NCBI GenBank assembly: GCA_903834765.1
Contig: CAILKE010000043.1
Location: 62,001 to 126,000 of the forward strand
Origin: an uncultured Bacteroidota bacterium
GTDB taxonomy: Bacteria > Bacteroidota > Bacteroidia > B-17B0 > Aurantibacillaceae
Direction of reading: 5' to 3'
DNA: 64,000 nucleotides
The notes below the pieces were generated by a model, which made no database searches, was not told the DNA's origin, and was given only the letters and a program-made list of their open reading frames with translations. The translations under genes were made by a program, and so were the position numbers. Position 1 is the stretch's first letter. Each line of letters opens with the position of its first letter. Below are positions 25,424-32,989 of the stretch, piece by piece.

Positions 25424-26077
25424 TTACCTCCATTCCTCCTCACTTAATCTATCTGCCTCTGCTTTCGTATAACCCTTATCAATATAGCTTTTATAGATTT
25501 CATAACGCTTTTCGTAACCATGTTTGTTGATGGTGTTTTTAAATTTATAGCAAAATTTTATTTGTGTTATTTTTCCGTTTTTAACTATAAAATCTAAACC
25601 ACCTTTTAGTGCATTTTCAATATTATTTACCTTCCATGGAAACTTTCCATCATTATAAATAACGACTGTTTTGCCTAAGGAACAACCTGCGCAGGTGTCC
25701 ATATCCACACTTATTACACTTTCGGTTTGTAGTTTAAAACGTAGCCAGTTTACATATTGTCCTTTCATAACCGCAACGGTTTCAAAGGTTTTATTAATTA
25801 CTATAAAAGCGCCATCGTTATCTAACAAATTTGAAAGAGCCTTTAAGTCTTTGGCTATTAAGGCATTTGTAAAGGCTTCAATTACTTTCTGTGGGTTTTT
25901 AGTGATATCAAATGCCTTAGCTAAACTTGGTTTGGGTTCAGGTTCTTTATCAATAGTTGGCTCTTCAACGGTTTTTGCTTTCGTTAATAGTTCGGTTAAT
26001 GGTTTAAGTGAAATTTTTGTTAAAGGCTTTTGTTGTTCCTTAACTGGGGCAGTTGTTCTGAAAGAATGCGTTGTCAT
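25424..26077 (-). CDS. Hypothetical cassette protein C (217 aa, possible NTF2-like domain)
   Basis: This is the first gene of the cassette, starting at ATG 26077. Residues 1-60 are a Pro/Lys/Glu-rich disordered leader. Residues about 62-185 (VIEAFTNALIAKDLKALSNLL, then a strand-rich part with MDTCAGCSLGKTVVIYNDG) look like an NTF2/SnoaL-like small alpha+beta domain, with a CxxC pair at about residues 128-131. The C-terminal helix contains YTKAEADRLSEEEW. There is no signal peptide. The function and the NTF2 assignment are tentative. Confidence 0.6.
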   Translation of the reverse strand: MTTHSFRTTAPVKEQQKPLTKISLKPLTELLTKAKTVEEPTIDKEPEPKPSLAKAFDITKNPQKVIEAFTNALIAKDLKALSNLLDNDGAFIVINKTFETVAVMKGQYVNWLRFKLQTESVISVDMDTCAGCSLGKTVVIYNDGKFPWKVNNIENALKGGLDFIVKNGKITQIKFCYKFKNTINKHGYEKRYEIYKSYIDKGYTKAEADRLSEEEWR

Positions 26078-26113
26078 AATTTTATATTATAAAATTATAC
26101 ATAGTCTTTTCAG

Positions 26114-26140
26114 TTTACTATTATTCGCAAGCTTGTTTTT
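26114..26140. repeat. Right copy of the 27-bp direct repeat
   Basis: TTTACTA, two variable bases (TT), then ATTCGCAAGCTTGTTTTT, matching 22810-22836 at 25 of 27 positions. It lies 36 bp upstream of the cassette's first gene and about 90 bp upstream of rsmI on the other strand. Joining the two copies would place the 22301-22762 gene divergently beside rsmI. Confidence 0.75.
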
Positions 26141-26211
26141 ATATATTTCCGGGTAGAGACTAATTAATTTACATCATTACCTTATTGAATTTTCCAAAAC
26201 AAAAAAAGCAG

Positions 26212-26219
26212 TATATTTA
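26212..26219 (+). promoter_or_regulatory. Putative -7 box (TATATTTA) of rsmI
   Basis: TATATTTA lies 11 nt upstream of the rsmI ATG at 26231. The same octamer precedes lgt at 60002-60009. The -33 element is not clear. Confidence 0.35.
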
Positions 26220-26230
26220 GTGTATATATT

Positions 26231-26944
26231 ATGACACCAAAACTATACATAGTTCCTACCCCTATTGGGAATTTAGAAGACATGACTTTTAGAGCCGTAA
26301 CGGTTTTAAAATCGGTGGATTTGATATTAGCGGAAGACACTCGTAATACCATTCATTTGCTGAGGCATTTTCAAATTGAAAAACCCTTGCGTTCTTACCA
26401 TGCACATAACGAACACAAAACAGTAGAGCAAATTGTTGAACTAATAAGTTCTAATAAATCGGTGGCATTAGTTTCTGATGCCGGCACCCCCGCCATTTCT
26501 GATCCAGGGTTTTTATTAGTACGCGAGTGCATTAAACAAAACGTAGCTGTTGAAACATTACCTGGCGCTACTGCCTTTGTGCCGGCATTAGTGAACAGTG
26601 GCTTACCTTGTGATAGTTTTGTGTTTTATGGATTCTTGCCACAAAAAAAAGGACGACACACCAAACTGCTTTCATTAAAAGACGAAACGCGTACTATGAT
26701 TTTTTATGAATCACCATTTCGTTTAGTAAAATTATTAGAAGAGTTTAAAGAATACTTAAGTGCTGATAGGCAAGTATCAGTATCTCGTGAGCTTTCTAAA
26801 TTATTTGAAGAAACAGCTCGTGGTACTGTAGATGAGCTCATTGCGCACTTTACGACTAAAACTGTGAAAGGAGAAATTGTGGTTGTGTTGGCTGGTAAAG
26901 AAGAAAAGTCTTCGGAGAAATTATCTTTAAGAGACCGATATTAA
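26231..26944 (+). CDS. rsmI: 16S rRNA (cytidine1402-2'-O)-methyltransferase
   Basis: This SAM-dependent enzyme methylates the ribose of C1402 in the ribosomal decoding centre. The 237-residue chain carries the tetrapyrrole-methylase-fold signatures PTPIGNLEDMTFRA (residues 8-21), LAEDTRNT, SDAGTPAISDPGF and PGATAFVPALVNSGL. The length is slightly shorter than the E. coli protein because the C-terminal extension is brief. It is transcribed alone. The assignment is secure. Confidence 0.94.
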   Translation: MTPKLYIVPTPIGNLEDMTFRAVTVLKSVDLILAEDTRNTIHLLRHFQIEKPLRSYHAHNEHKTVEQIVELISSNKSVALVSDAGTPAISDPGFLLVRECIKQNVAVETLPGATAFVPALVNSGLPCDSFVFYGFLPQKKGRHTKLLSLKDETRTMIFYESPFRLVKLLEEFKEYLSADRQVSVSRELSKLFEETARGTVDELIAHFTTKTVKGEIVVVLAGKEEKSSEKLSLRDRY

Positions 26945-27030
26945 ACAAACCTTGTTGTAATATCAAATACATTTGTTAAACAGTTTAATGTCGGTTCGAG
27001 TCACGCATTGTGCGTGAAGAACTAATTATT

Positions 27031-27057
27031 TCATCTCGACTTCGCTCGATGTGACAA
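27031..27057. repeat. Stem-loop repeat R3 (variant core TCGACTTCGCTC)
   Basis: CATC (27032-27035) and GATG (27048-27051) enclose a 12-nt loop TCGACTTCGCTC, followed by TGACAAAA. It has the same layout as R1 and R2 at the GIY-YIG gene with one base change in the loop, but here there is no adjacent GIY-YIG gene. It lies in the 271-bp gap after rsmI, which also holds a short CACGCA/TGCGTG hairpin at 27002-27016. Confidence 0.7.
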
Positions 27058-27106
27058 AAATACAAATAGGAATCTTTGAATTTATAATTGTCATTAAATT
27101 ACAGAA

Positions 27107-27168
27107 ACCACATAGGCAAATAGTTGATATAGACTGTAGCGCTAATGCCTATGTTTCCTATGTTGTTG
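27107..27168. repeat. ACCACATAGGCA interspersed motif with inverted partner
   Basis: ACCACATAGGCA at 27107-27118 recurs exactly at 30491-30502. In this copy, CATAGGCA is followed about 35 nt later by its inverse complement TGCCTATG, giving a possible long-loop hairpin. The rest of this 271-bp gap shows no gene. Confidence 0.5.
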
Positions 27169-27215
27169 AATTTTTCTCGAAAATCAAATCTTCTTTAATC
27201 ACAAACATCAGCGTT

Positions 27216-27563
27216 TTATAAATTTTTATCCATTTTTTTGTAATGAAATAAAAAGAAGATGATAAAAAGAACTGAATAAAAAATATTAAAATAAAATCTG
27301 AATTCGTAAAGTTCTAAAAACATAAACGTGATGACACGAATACAAAACATGACGATAAACAATTGGACACCCCATTGTTTCATGTGCCAAATGCCAATAA
27401 CAGATACAAACTGAAGCGTGATGATAATTCCTAAGATCATGGGGACAAAATCTCCCATACGTTTAATAGATGGAGTAAACAACATTGGAAAGGCTAATAA
27501 AATAAATATAATAGCCATCACACCTGTGACAGAAATTATTTTTGGTCGAGTTACTTGTGCCAT
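27216..27563 (-). CDS. Small four-helix membrane protein, unknown function
   Basis: This is 115 residues with four predicted membrane helices at about 10-28, 38-58, 64-84 and 88-108. The N-terminus is short and polar (MAQVTRPK) and the tail is basic (HYKKMDKNL). No conserved catalytic residue is visible and I do not recognise the family. It is a single gene on the minus strand, downstream of the MacB-like permease gene, from which it is separated by repeats. Confidence 0.6.
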   Translation of the reverse strand: MAQVTRPKIISVTGVMAIIFILLAFPMLFTPSIKRMGDFVPMILGIIITLQFVSVIGIWHMKQWGVQLFIVMFCIRVITFMFLELYEFRFYFNIFYSVLFIIFFLFHYKKMDKNL

Positions 27564-27583
27564 TTTTTAATTTTTAGTTTAAC

Positions 27584-27619
27584 CGCAGAGAACGCTGAGT
27601 TGGCGCAAAGTTCGCTGAG
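27584..27619. repeat. Two-unit 20-bp-period repeat (CGCAGAGAACGCTGAG type)
   Basis: CGCAGAGAACGCTGAG (27584-27599) and CGCAAAGTTCGCTGAG (27604-27619) match at 13 of 16 positions. This is a common style of Bacteroidota intergenic repeat, from memory. It is followed by a CT-rich degenerate stretch up to the stop codon of the permease gene. Confidence 0.6.
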
Positions 27620-27654
27620 GGTTTATGTGTTGATAGTTTTTAGTTGTTTGAATA

Positions 27655-27709
27655 GTGATGTCTTATGTCCTTTATCTCTTAAGTCCCTTCCTTCTCTTCC
27701 TTCTCTTCA
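27655..27709. repeat. CT-rich degenerate repeat abutting a stop codon
   Basis: Short TCTTATGTCC / CTTTATCTCTTAAGTCCC / CTTCTCTTCC units run up to the stop of the MacB-like gene. A similar CT-rich tract abuts the stop of the minus-strand phosphatase gene at about 30545-30620. On the transcript strand both are purine-rich. Confidence 0.45.
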
Positions 27710-28954
27710 CTAAGTGCTTCTAATTGCTTCTACTGGATCTAATTGCGAGGCGCTATAGGCTGGAATAAATCCACTGATAATGCCAATCAAAACAGATATT
27801 GTTAAACCTAAAATGATGTTCGAACGAGTTAAGGATATTTCCATATCAACAACGTTTCCTGCAACCAAGGTTAATAGGTAAATAAGCAAAAGCCCTATAA
27901 TACCACCAATAAGTGATAAAAACACGGCTTCAAATAAAAATTGTGAAAGGATAAAATAATTTTTAGCACCCAATGATTTTTGAATTCCTATAAGGTTGGT
28001 TCTTTCTCTTACTGATACAAACATAATATTCGCGATTCCAAAACCACCAACTAATATTGAAAAACCGCCTATAATAGCGCCGGCAATGCCTACAATGTCA
28101 AATAAACCATCAAAGTTTTTACTTAATAAATTTGTTTCATTCAATGCAAAATCATCGTCAGCTAAGGGCTTCAGGCCTCTAATACTTCTCATAATTCCAG
28201 TGAGCTCATCTTTCAGTTGAGCATTCGTAACACCAGCTTTGGCTTTTACAGCAATAAAAGGATCGTTGTTTTCTGATTTAACGTCCATCATCAACCGAGC
28301 AAAATTATAAGGAATTACGGCTTGATTATCCATTGTATTACCTAACAAGCTTTCTCCTTCTTTTTTAAATAATCCAATAACCTTACAATTTTTTCCAGCT
28401 ACTTTTACCATTTTCCCTATAGGGTATTGGTTATTTGGAAATAAGCCTTCGGCTATGTTAGCGCCTAAAATTGCAACATTATAGCCTGCATCCGCTTCGC
28501 TTTCGGTAAAATAGCGACCTTCGGCAATATCAAATGCTTTCACTTTTCCATAACCATAAGACCAGCCTGATACAGTAGCGTTTTCAATGGTATTGTTTTG
28601 TTGTTTTAATGTTTTACGACTCGCAATTCTAAAACCTATCGCTTCTGCCGATTTTGATTTTCGTTGAACTTCAGCCAGTTCTTTATAAGCTGGAACAGGG
28701 CGATTCATGTATTTCCACCATGGATAATCAGGTCCAAATGTCCAGGGCCACTTCATAACGAATACTACATTGTCACCTAAGCTTTGCACGCTTCCGCGAA
28801 TGTTTCGTTCTAAGCTATCAACTACAGTAAATACAGTAATGATGGCAAAAATGCCAATAGTAATACCTAATAAACTCAAAAAGGTGCGAAGTTTATTTGA
28901 TACTAAAGCATGCCAAGCAAATACAAGGCTTTCTTTTAAAAGAGTAATTACCAT
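27710..28954 (-). CDS. MacB-like ABC transporter permease (FtsX family)
   Basis: This 414-residue inner membrane permease has the typical four-helix MacB layout. A first helix is at about residues 18-40 (FLSLLGITIGIFAIITVFTV), followed by a large periplasmic MacB-type domain (about 45-275). Three C-terminal helices start near 283, 335 and 378. The FVSVRERTNLIGIQKSLGAK loop and the SQLDPVEAIRS C-terminal motif are signatures. No ATPase or membrane-fusion partner gene is next to it, so the partners must be encoded elsewhere. It could export a small molecule or lipoprotein, or act as a mechanotransmission permease. Confidence 0.88.
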   Translation of the reverse strand: MVITLLKESLVFAWHALVSNKLRTFLSLLGITIGIFAIITVFTVVDSLERNIRGSVQSLGDNVVFVMKWPWTFGPDYPWWKYMNRPVPAYKELAEVQRKSKSAEAIGFRIASRKTLKQQNNTIENATVSGWSYGYGKVKAFDIAEGRYFTESEADAGYNVAILGANIAEGLFPNNQYPIGKMVKVAGKNCKVIGLFKKEGESLLGNTMDNQAVIPYNFARLMMDVKSENNDPFIAVKAKAGVTNAQLKDELTGIMRSIRGLKPLADDDFALNETNLLSKNFDGLFDIVGIAGAIIGGFSILVGGFGIANIMFVSVRERTNLIGIQKSLGAKNYFILSQFLFEAVFLSLIGGIIGLLLIYLLTLVAGNVVDMEISLTRSNIILGLTISVLIGIISGFIPAYSASQLDPVEAIRST

Positions 28955-29305
28955 ACTGTAAATATAATTTTATTTAAAGCGGTTTTTTTATTTTTTTTGT
29001 TAACGGTAGTCAGCGAGGATAAAGGGATTGTTAAGTTTATTTAAGTATACTTAAACTTAGCGAGGAAAACACAATTATTTAATAATCTTTTGTAAAGAAG
29101 ATGCAAACTTTTTATAAGAAAATGGCGAATAGAATAAGAGCGTTGGATTGTCAAAAATGCGAGCAGAGTTGGGGTGAATCGAGAATTCAAGGATTTAGCG
29201 GAGCGTAAAATCCGTAGAATTCCGAGAGGAGCGTGGCGCATATTTTTGACTTGTCACGCCAAGGCGTGATTGTTTCTTTTTCATCTAAGGAAAAAGATAG
29301 AAAAA
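28955..29305. other. 351-bp gap containing a structured non-coding element (about 29032-29297)
   Basis: No convincing gene is seen; a 66-codon minus-strand frame lacks protein-like features. The sequence is rich in nested hairpins: a palindrome around TTAAGTATACTTAA at 29041-29054; ATTATTTAATAAT at 29074-29086; a long hairpin with arms GAATTC-AA-GGATTT (29183-29196) and AAATCC-GTA-GAATTC (29208-29222); TCACGCC-AA-GGCGTGA at 29254-29269; and TCTTTTT/AAAAAGA at 29275-29297. It follows the minus-strand holB stop. It may be an interspersed repeat or a structured RNA. Confidence 0.55.
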
Positions 29306-30430
29306 TTATGCAGGCATATTCAATAACTCATTTGTTTTCATGATCAAATCCATAAATAATATTTTAGGATTAGCGTTACGCTCAATATGGTAAAAAGCCG
29401 AATTAAATTCTTCTAATATTTTTTCATAGTTACGTTGATGAATGTAGCGAGCGAACTTTGTAATAAAATCTTTTTCTTCTCCCGAATGCATCACTAAATA
29501 AATGCTTCCGAAGTTCATCATCAAACAATCTCTGAATATTTCAAGGCTATATTGCAAAAATTGTTTTTGTTTTTCGCGACCAGTTCTCGCATTTTCATCA
29601 ATCCAAAGAATGGCTTTAGGAGCATCAAGTTTTAGAGAGATTAACATAAATGTTCTGAAATTTTGTAAGTATGCTGCTCCACCGTCTGTATGTTGTAATA
29701 GCAATTGCGCTTCTCTATAACTTCCATCGCTTAACATAGCCGCTTGTTTAGCCGCTTGAGGTTGGCAATCAAATTGAGCAACCAACCCTTTAGCAATATC
29801 ATCTGTTTCTAATTTATAAAAAGGAATTTGTTGTACCCGCGAAATGATAGTGGTCAAAAGCTGTTCAGGGTTATTGCATACCAATAAAAACAAGGTTTGT
29901 TCAGGTGGTTCTTCTAATATCTTTAATAATTTATTAGCAGAGGAGGCATTCATTTTTTCGGGTTGCCAAATCACCATGATTTTATAACCACCTTCATAAC
30001 TCGTATATGATAATTTTTTTAAAACATCATTAGCCTCTTCGGTAGGAATAATAGGTTGCTTGTTTTCTGCATCTAAGCTATTAAGCCAGTCGCGAACGGT
30101 CGTATAAGGTGTTTCAAGAAACAATTCTCTGAACTCAGGCAATAAGTCATTACTGGTTCTAATTATTTTACTTACAGGAATTGGAAATACTAAATGTAAA
30201 TCGGGATGGATGAGTTTGCTTGTTTTTAAGCAAGAAGGACAAACGCCACAAGAATCATTTGCTTGTTTATTCTTACAAAATAAATATTGTACGAAGGCAA
30301 AGGCTGTTGGTAAATTACCACTTCCCTCAGGGCCTGTAAACATTAGGGCGTGAGGTACCCTATCGCCCTGAAGCATATTTAATAAGCGGGTTTTAGTAGC
30401 TTGTTGACCTACAATATCTTTAAAAAGCAT
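29306..30430 (-). CDS. holB: DNA polymerase III delta-prime-like clamp-loader subunit
   Basis: This 374-residue AAA+ protein of the replicative clamp loader has an N-terminal RFC-like P-loop region reading GPEGSGNLPTA (residues 33-43). It lacks the Walker A lysine, as in delta-prime subunits that do not hydrolyse ATP. The zinc cluster C52-C61-C64-C67 (SCGVCPSC) is intact. NKLLKILEEPPEQTLFLLV is the sensor/arginine-finger region and HPDLHLVFP is a typical holB motif. The C-terminal collar domain is divergent. It stands alone on the minus strand. Confidence 0.9.
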   Translation of the reverse strand: MLFKDIVGQQATKTRLLNMLQGDRVPHALMFTGPEGSGNLPTAFAFVQYLFCKNKQANDSCGVCPSCLKTSKLIHPDLHLVFPIPVSKIIRTSNDLLPEFRELFLETPYTTVRDWLNSLDAENKQPIIPTEEANDVLKKLSYTSYEGGYKIMVIWQPEKMNASSANKLLKILEEPPEQTLFLLVCNNPEQLLTTIISRVQQIPFYKLETDDIAKGLVAQFDCQPQAAKQAAMLSDGSYREAQLLLQHTDGGAAYLQNFRTFMLISLKLDAPKAILWIDENARTGREKQKQFLQYSLEIFRDCLMMNFGSIYLVMHSGEEKDFITKFARYIHQRNYEKILEEFNSAFYHIERNANPKILFMDLIMKTNELLNMPA

Positions 30431-30490
30431 CGTTTAAAATTACACTTATTTTTAAAAGCACTGTTGTTTTAAATTGTATTTTATTTTTTC

Positions 30491-30519
30491 ACCACATAGG
30501 CACAAAGAACACCGAGGTT
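30491..30519. repeat. ACCACATAGGCACA interspersed repeat, second copy
   Basis: ACCACATAGGCA (30491-30502) followed by CAAAGAACACCGAGG matches the motif at 27107 and the theme of 27584-27619. It lies between the divergently placed ends of holB and the phosphatase gene. Confidence 0.5.
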
Positions 30520-30620
30520 TTTTGAATATTAATGTTCAATTCTATCGTCTTTCACCTTATATCTTGCCTCCTTTTTTTCTCTCTATAGTCTCTCAAGTCT
30601 TTTCGTTCCCCTCAAGTCCT

Positions 30621-32042
30621 TTAGATCTTAATTCCCATCACACACACATCATCAGTTTGTTCAGTTTTGCCTAGCCAGGATTCAAAACGAGATTGAAGGT
30701 GAGCTTTTTGTTGATGAATAGGTAGATCAAAGGCTTCTGTTAATATAGCTTTGAAACGTTTATAGTTTAGTTTTTTATTTTCTACTTCACCAAATTGATC
30801 AGCATATCCATCAGAAAATAGATAGATGGTATCCCCTTTTTGTAAATCAAAAACCTCTAATTGATAGTTTTGTATCATGTCTGATACGGAGCCAATGGCC
30901 TGTTTGGTAGCTTTTAATGTAATAATTTCTGTTTCTTCAATATGTTTTCTAAACACATAGATGGCATTATTTGCGCCAGAATAATACAATTTGTTTTTTG
31001 TATAGTCAATTGCAATAAGCGCTACATCCATTCCGTCTCTTACTTTATTTTCGGCATTTGAAGATTGGTTAAGTGTAGAAATTGTTTTTTGATTTAAAAA
31101 ATCTAAGGCTTCAGCCACATTATTAACGGTTTTTTCGGAAAGAGATTGTTTTAGGAAATTACTGCCAACAATACTCATAAACGCTCCAGGAACGCCATGT
31201 CCTGTGCAGTCTACAACAGCAGCCAATGATAAATGATAAGGTGTTTCGCTTGTAGTTTTTACTAGTGCAGCCCAATAAAAATCGCCACTCACAATATCTT
31301 TAGGGTTGTAATACACAAAATAATTTTGATGAAACAACTCGTCCATTATTGCATCGGGCGGTAGCAATGAATCTTGTATTCTTTTAGCGTATCGTATGCT
31401 ACTTTTTATTTCTTCATTTTTTTCTTCTACTTCCTCTTTTTGTATTTCGATAAGCGTTTTAGATTTTTCCAATTCTAAACGACTTTTAATTTCTTTATAG
31501 GTTAATCGATAACGGTTTCTAATTAAATACACCATAAAAATAAGAACGGTTAAAACTAACAAACCGCCATTGGTTATAAAGTCGCCAATAGTTAAGTGAC
31601 TATTTAACTGATAAAACACCATATTACTTATGATAGTGGCGGTCACTAAAATTATAGACAGTTTCATTTCCCATAACACCAGCATTCCAACGCCAATAAA
31701 GAGTACCATGTATGCAAAAGCGTGTTTTTGCAAATGAGGAATATCCATCACACTCCACATATAAGCGTTTTGTAAGGAGATTCCAAGGACCAAAATAAAC
31801 AAGCAACTATAGATACTGAGGTTCAATTGTTTTTTAAACATCAATAAAATAAAACTGATTGCAGAAACACAAATCCTAAAATTTAAAAAAGGAATCCAAT
31901 AATCAGGAATGCTCAGATAATCGCCTAAGAACCATACTAAGTTTAGCACTATGCCAATCCAACAAGCAGCTACATGCAGCTTTTCTGTCGCGCGATCAAA
32001 TTCTTGCTTGATAATACCTTCAGGTATGTTAGTTTCTTCCAC
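30621..32042 (-). CDS. Seven-TM-type membrane SpoIIE-family serine phosphatase
   Basis: This is 473 residues from a GTG start. Six to seven transmembrane helices occupy residues about 20-185. A coiled-coil linker follows (residues about 190-225, EIQKEEVEEKNEEI). The SpoIIE/PP2C phosphatase domain spans about 235-473, with DIVSGDFYWA, VDCTGHGVPGAFM, DGMDVALIAID and LFSDGYADQFG carrying the metal ligands. The catalytic half is very similar to that of the TPR-phosphatase at 9040-11283, but the sensor is different. It is probably a membrane signal-to-phosphatase relay; no partner is encoded nearby. Confidence 0.9.
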   Translation of the reverse strand: MEETNIPEGIIKQEFDRATEKLHVAACWIGIVLNLVWFLGDYLSIPDYWIPFLNFRICVSAISFILLMFKKQLNLSIYSCLFILVLGISLQNAYMWSVMDIPHLQKHAFAYMVLFIGVGMLVLWEMKLSIILVTATIISNMVFYQLNSHLTIGDFITNGGLLVLTVLIFMVYLIRNRYRLTYKEIKSRLELEKSKTLIEIQKEEVEEKNEEIKSSIRYAKRIQDSLLPPDAIMDELFHQNYFVYYNPKDIVSGDFYWAALVKTTSETPYHLSLAAVVDCTGHGVPGAFMSIVGSNFLKQSLSEKTVNNVAEALDFLNQKTISTLNQSSNAENKVRDGMDVALIAIDYTKNKLYYSGANNAIYVFRKHIEETEIITLKATKQAIGSVSDMIQNYQLEVFDLQKGDTIYLFSDGYADQFGEVENKKLNYKRFKAILTEAFDLPIHQQKAHLQSRFESWLGKTEQTDDVCVMGIKI

Positions 32043-32150
32043 TTACTTTTTTAAAGATAAGATTGTTTTAATTAATAATGAATATTTGAAATATATTTTC
32101 GAATTAAAAATCTGTAGTATAAATATAAAAAGGATGTTTAACTTTACACT

Positions 32151-32726
32151 ATGCATATTGGTTTATTTTTCGGGTCTTTTAATCCGATTCATGTAGGACA
32201 TACTGTTTTAGCTAATTATATGGCTTCGTTTACCAACTTGGAACAAGTATGGTTTGTGGTTTCTCCTCACAACCCGCTTAAAGATAAAGCAAGTTTGTTA
32301 GATCAAAATCAACGGTTGCATATGGTTAATTTAGCTATTGAAGATAATCCTTTATTTAAAAGTTCAAATATAGAGTTCGGCTTACCTCAACCTTCATTTA
32401 CTGTTAATACATTAGCACATTTATATGAAAAGTATCCTCAACATAAGTTTTCATTAATAATGGGAGAGGATAACTTACAGTCGTTTAAGAAGTGGAAAAA
32501 CTACGAAGAGATCCTAAAAAATCATTTCATTTATGTGTACCCGCGCCCTGACTGTGATTCCGGAGAATTTAAATCTCATCCACACGTGGTTTTTACAGAC
32601 GCACCTTTAATGGAAATCTCATCTTCTTTTATTAGAAAAGCAATAAAGGATAAAAAAAACGTGTCGTGTTTCATGCCTCAAAAAGTTTGGGAATATTGTG
32701 ACGAGATGAGCTTTTATAAAAAATAG
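32151..32726 (+). CDS. nadD: Nicotinate-nucleotide adenylyltransferase
   Basis: This enzyme adenylates nicotinic acid mononucleotide in NAD synthesis. The 191-residue chain has GLFFGSFNPIHVGHTVLA (GxFxPxHxGH, residues 4-20), VVSPHNPLK (substrate loop) and the C-terminal ISSSFIRKAI (ISSTxIR). Length and motifs are normal for NadD. It is a monocistronic gene; its leader contains TTAACTTTACACT just before the ATG. The assignment is secure, and it is distinct from the CoaD-like and RfaE2 proteins in this window. Confidence 0.93.
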   Translation: MHIGLFFGSFNPIHVGHTVLANYMASFTNLEQVWFVVSPHNPLKDKASLLDQNQRLHMVNLAIEDNPLFKSSNIEFGLPQPSFTVNTLAHLYEKYPQHKFSLIMGEDNLQSFKKWKNYEEILKNHFIYVYPRPDCDSGEFKSHPHVVFTDAPLMEISSSFIRKAIKDKKNVSCFMPQKVWEYCDEMSFYKK

Positions 32727-32761
32727 GTTTTGTAAATAAGATTTCCCTTCGATTTAGGAAT

Positions 32762-32779
32762 CCGATTTAAATTAATCGG
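32762..32779. terminator. Weak AT-rich hairpin after nadD
   Basis: CCGATT (32762-32767) pairs with AATCGG (32774-32779) around TAAATT. The T-tract is poor, so terminator activity is uncertain. Confidence 0.3.
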
Positions 32780-32904
32780 TAACATGCACGTTAATGTTTT
32801 AGCCTGTTTTAAGCCAAATAAACTATAAACACACTTAATATTGATGTTTTAGAAGAAAACTTTATCCAATTTAATAAACGATTTGGTATTTAGGAATACA
32901 ATTT

Positions 32905-32920
32905 AATTTGAATTCAAATT
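32905..32920. promoter_or_regulatory. 16-bp perfect palindrome upstream of the T9SS cargo cluster
   Basis: AATTTGAATTCAAATT is its own reverse complement. It lies 69 bp upstream of the first cargo gene's ATG, ahead of the promoter-like stretch CTCAAATTTGCAT at about 32941-32953. It could be an operator for the secreted-protein genes, but AT-rich palindromes also arise by chance. Confidence 0.35.
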
Positions 32921-32989
32921 AGGTTTTTACCTTTTGCTTTCTCAAATTTGCATTAGTAATTATTGAATTATCACATAAACTCTATTCAT

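Noticed and set aside
26985-27020. GGTTCGAGTC stretch resembling a tRNA T-arm after rsmI
   Set aside because: The flanking bases do not pair to form a T-stem and no acceptor, D or anticodon arms fit; the nearby hairpin is a short CACGCA/TGCGTG stem.
29041-29241. 66-codon minus-strand frame as a gene
   Set aside because: It overlaps nested palindromes and has no protein-family features; it more likely reflects the non-coding repeat element.
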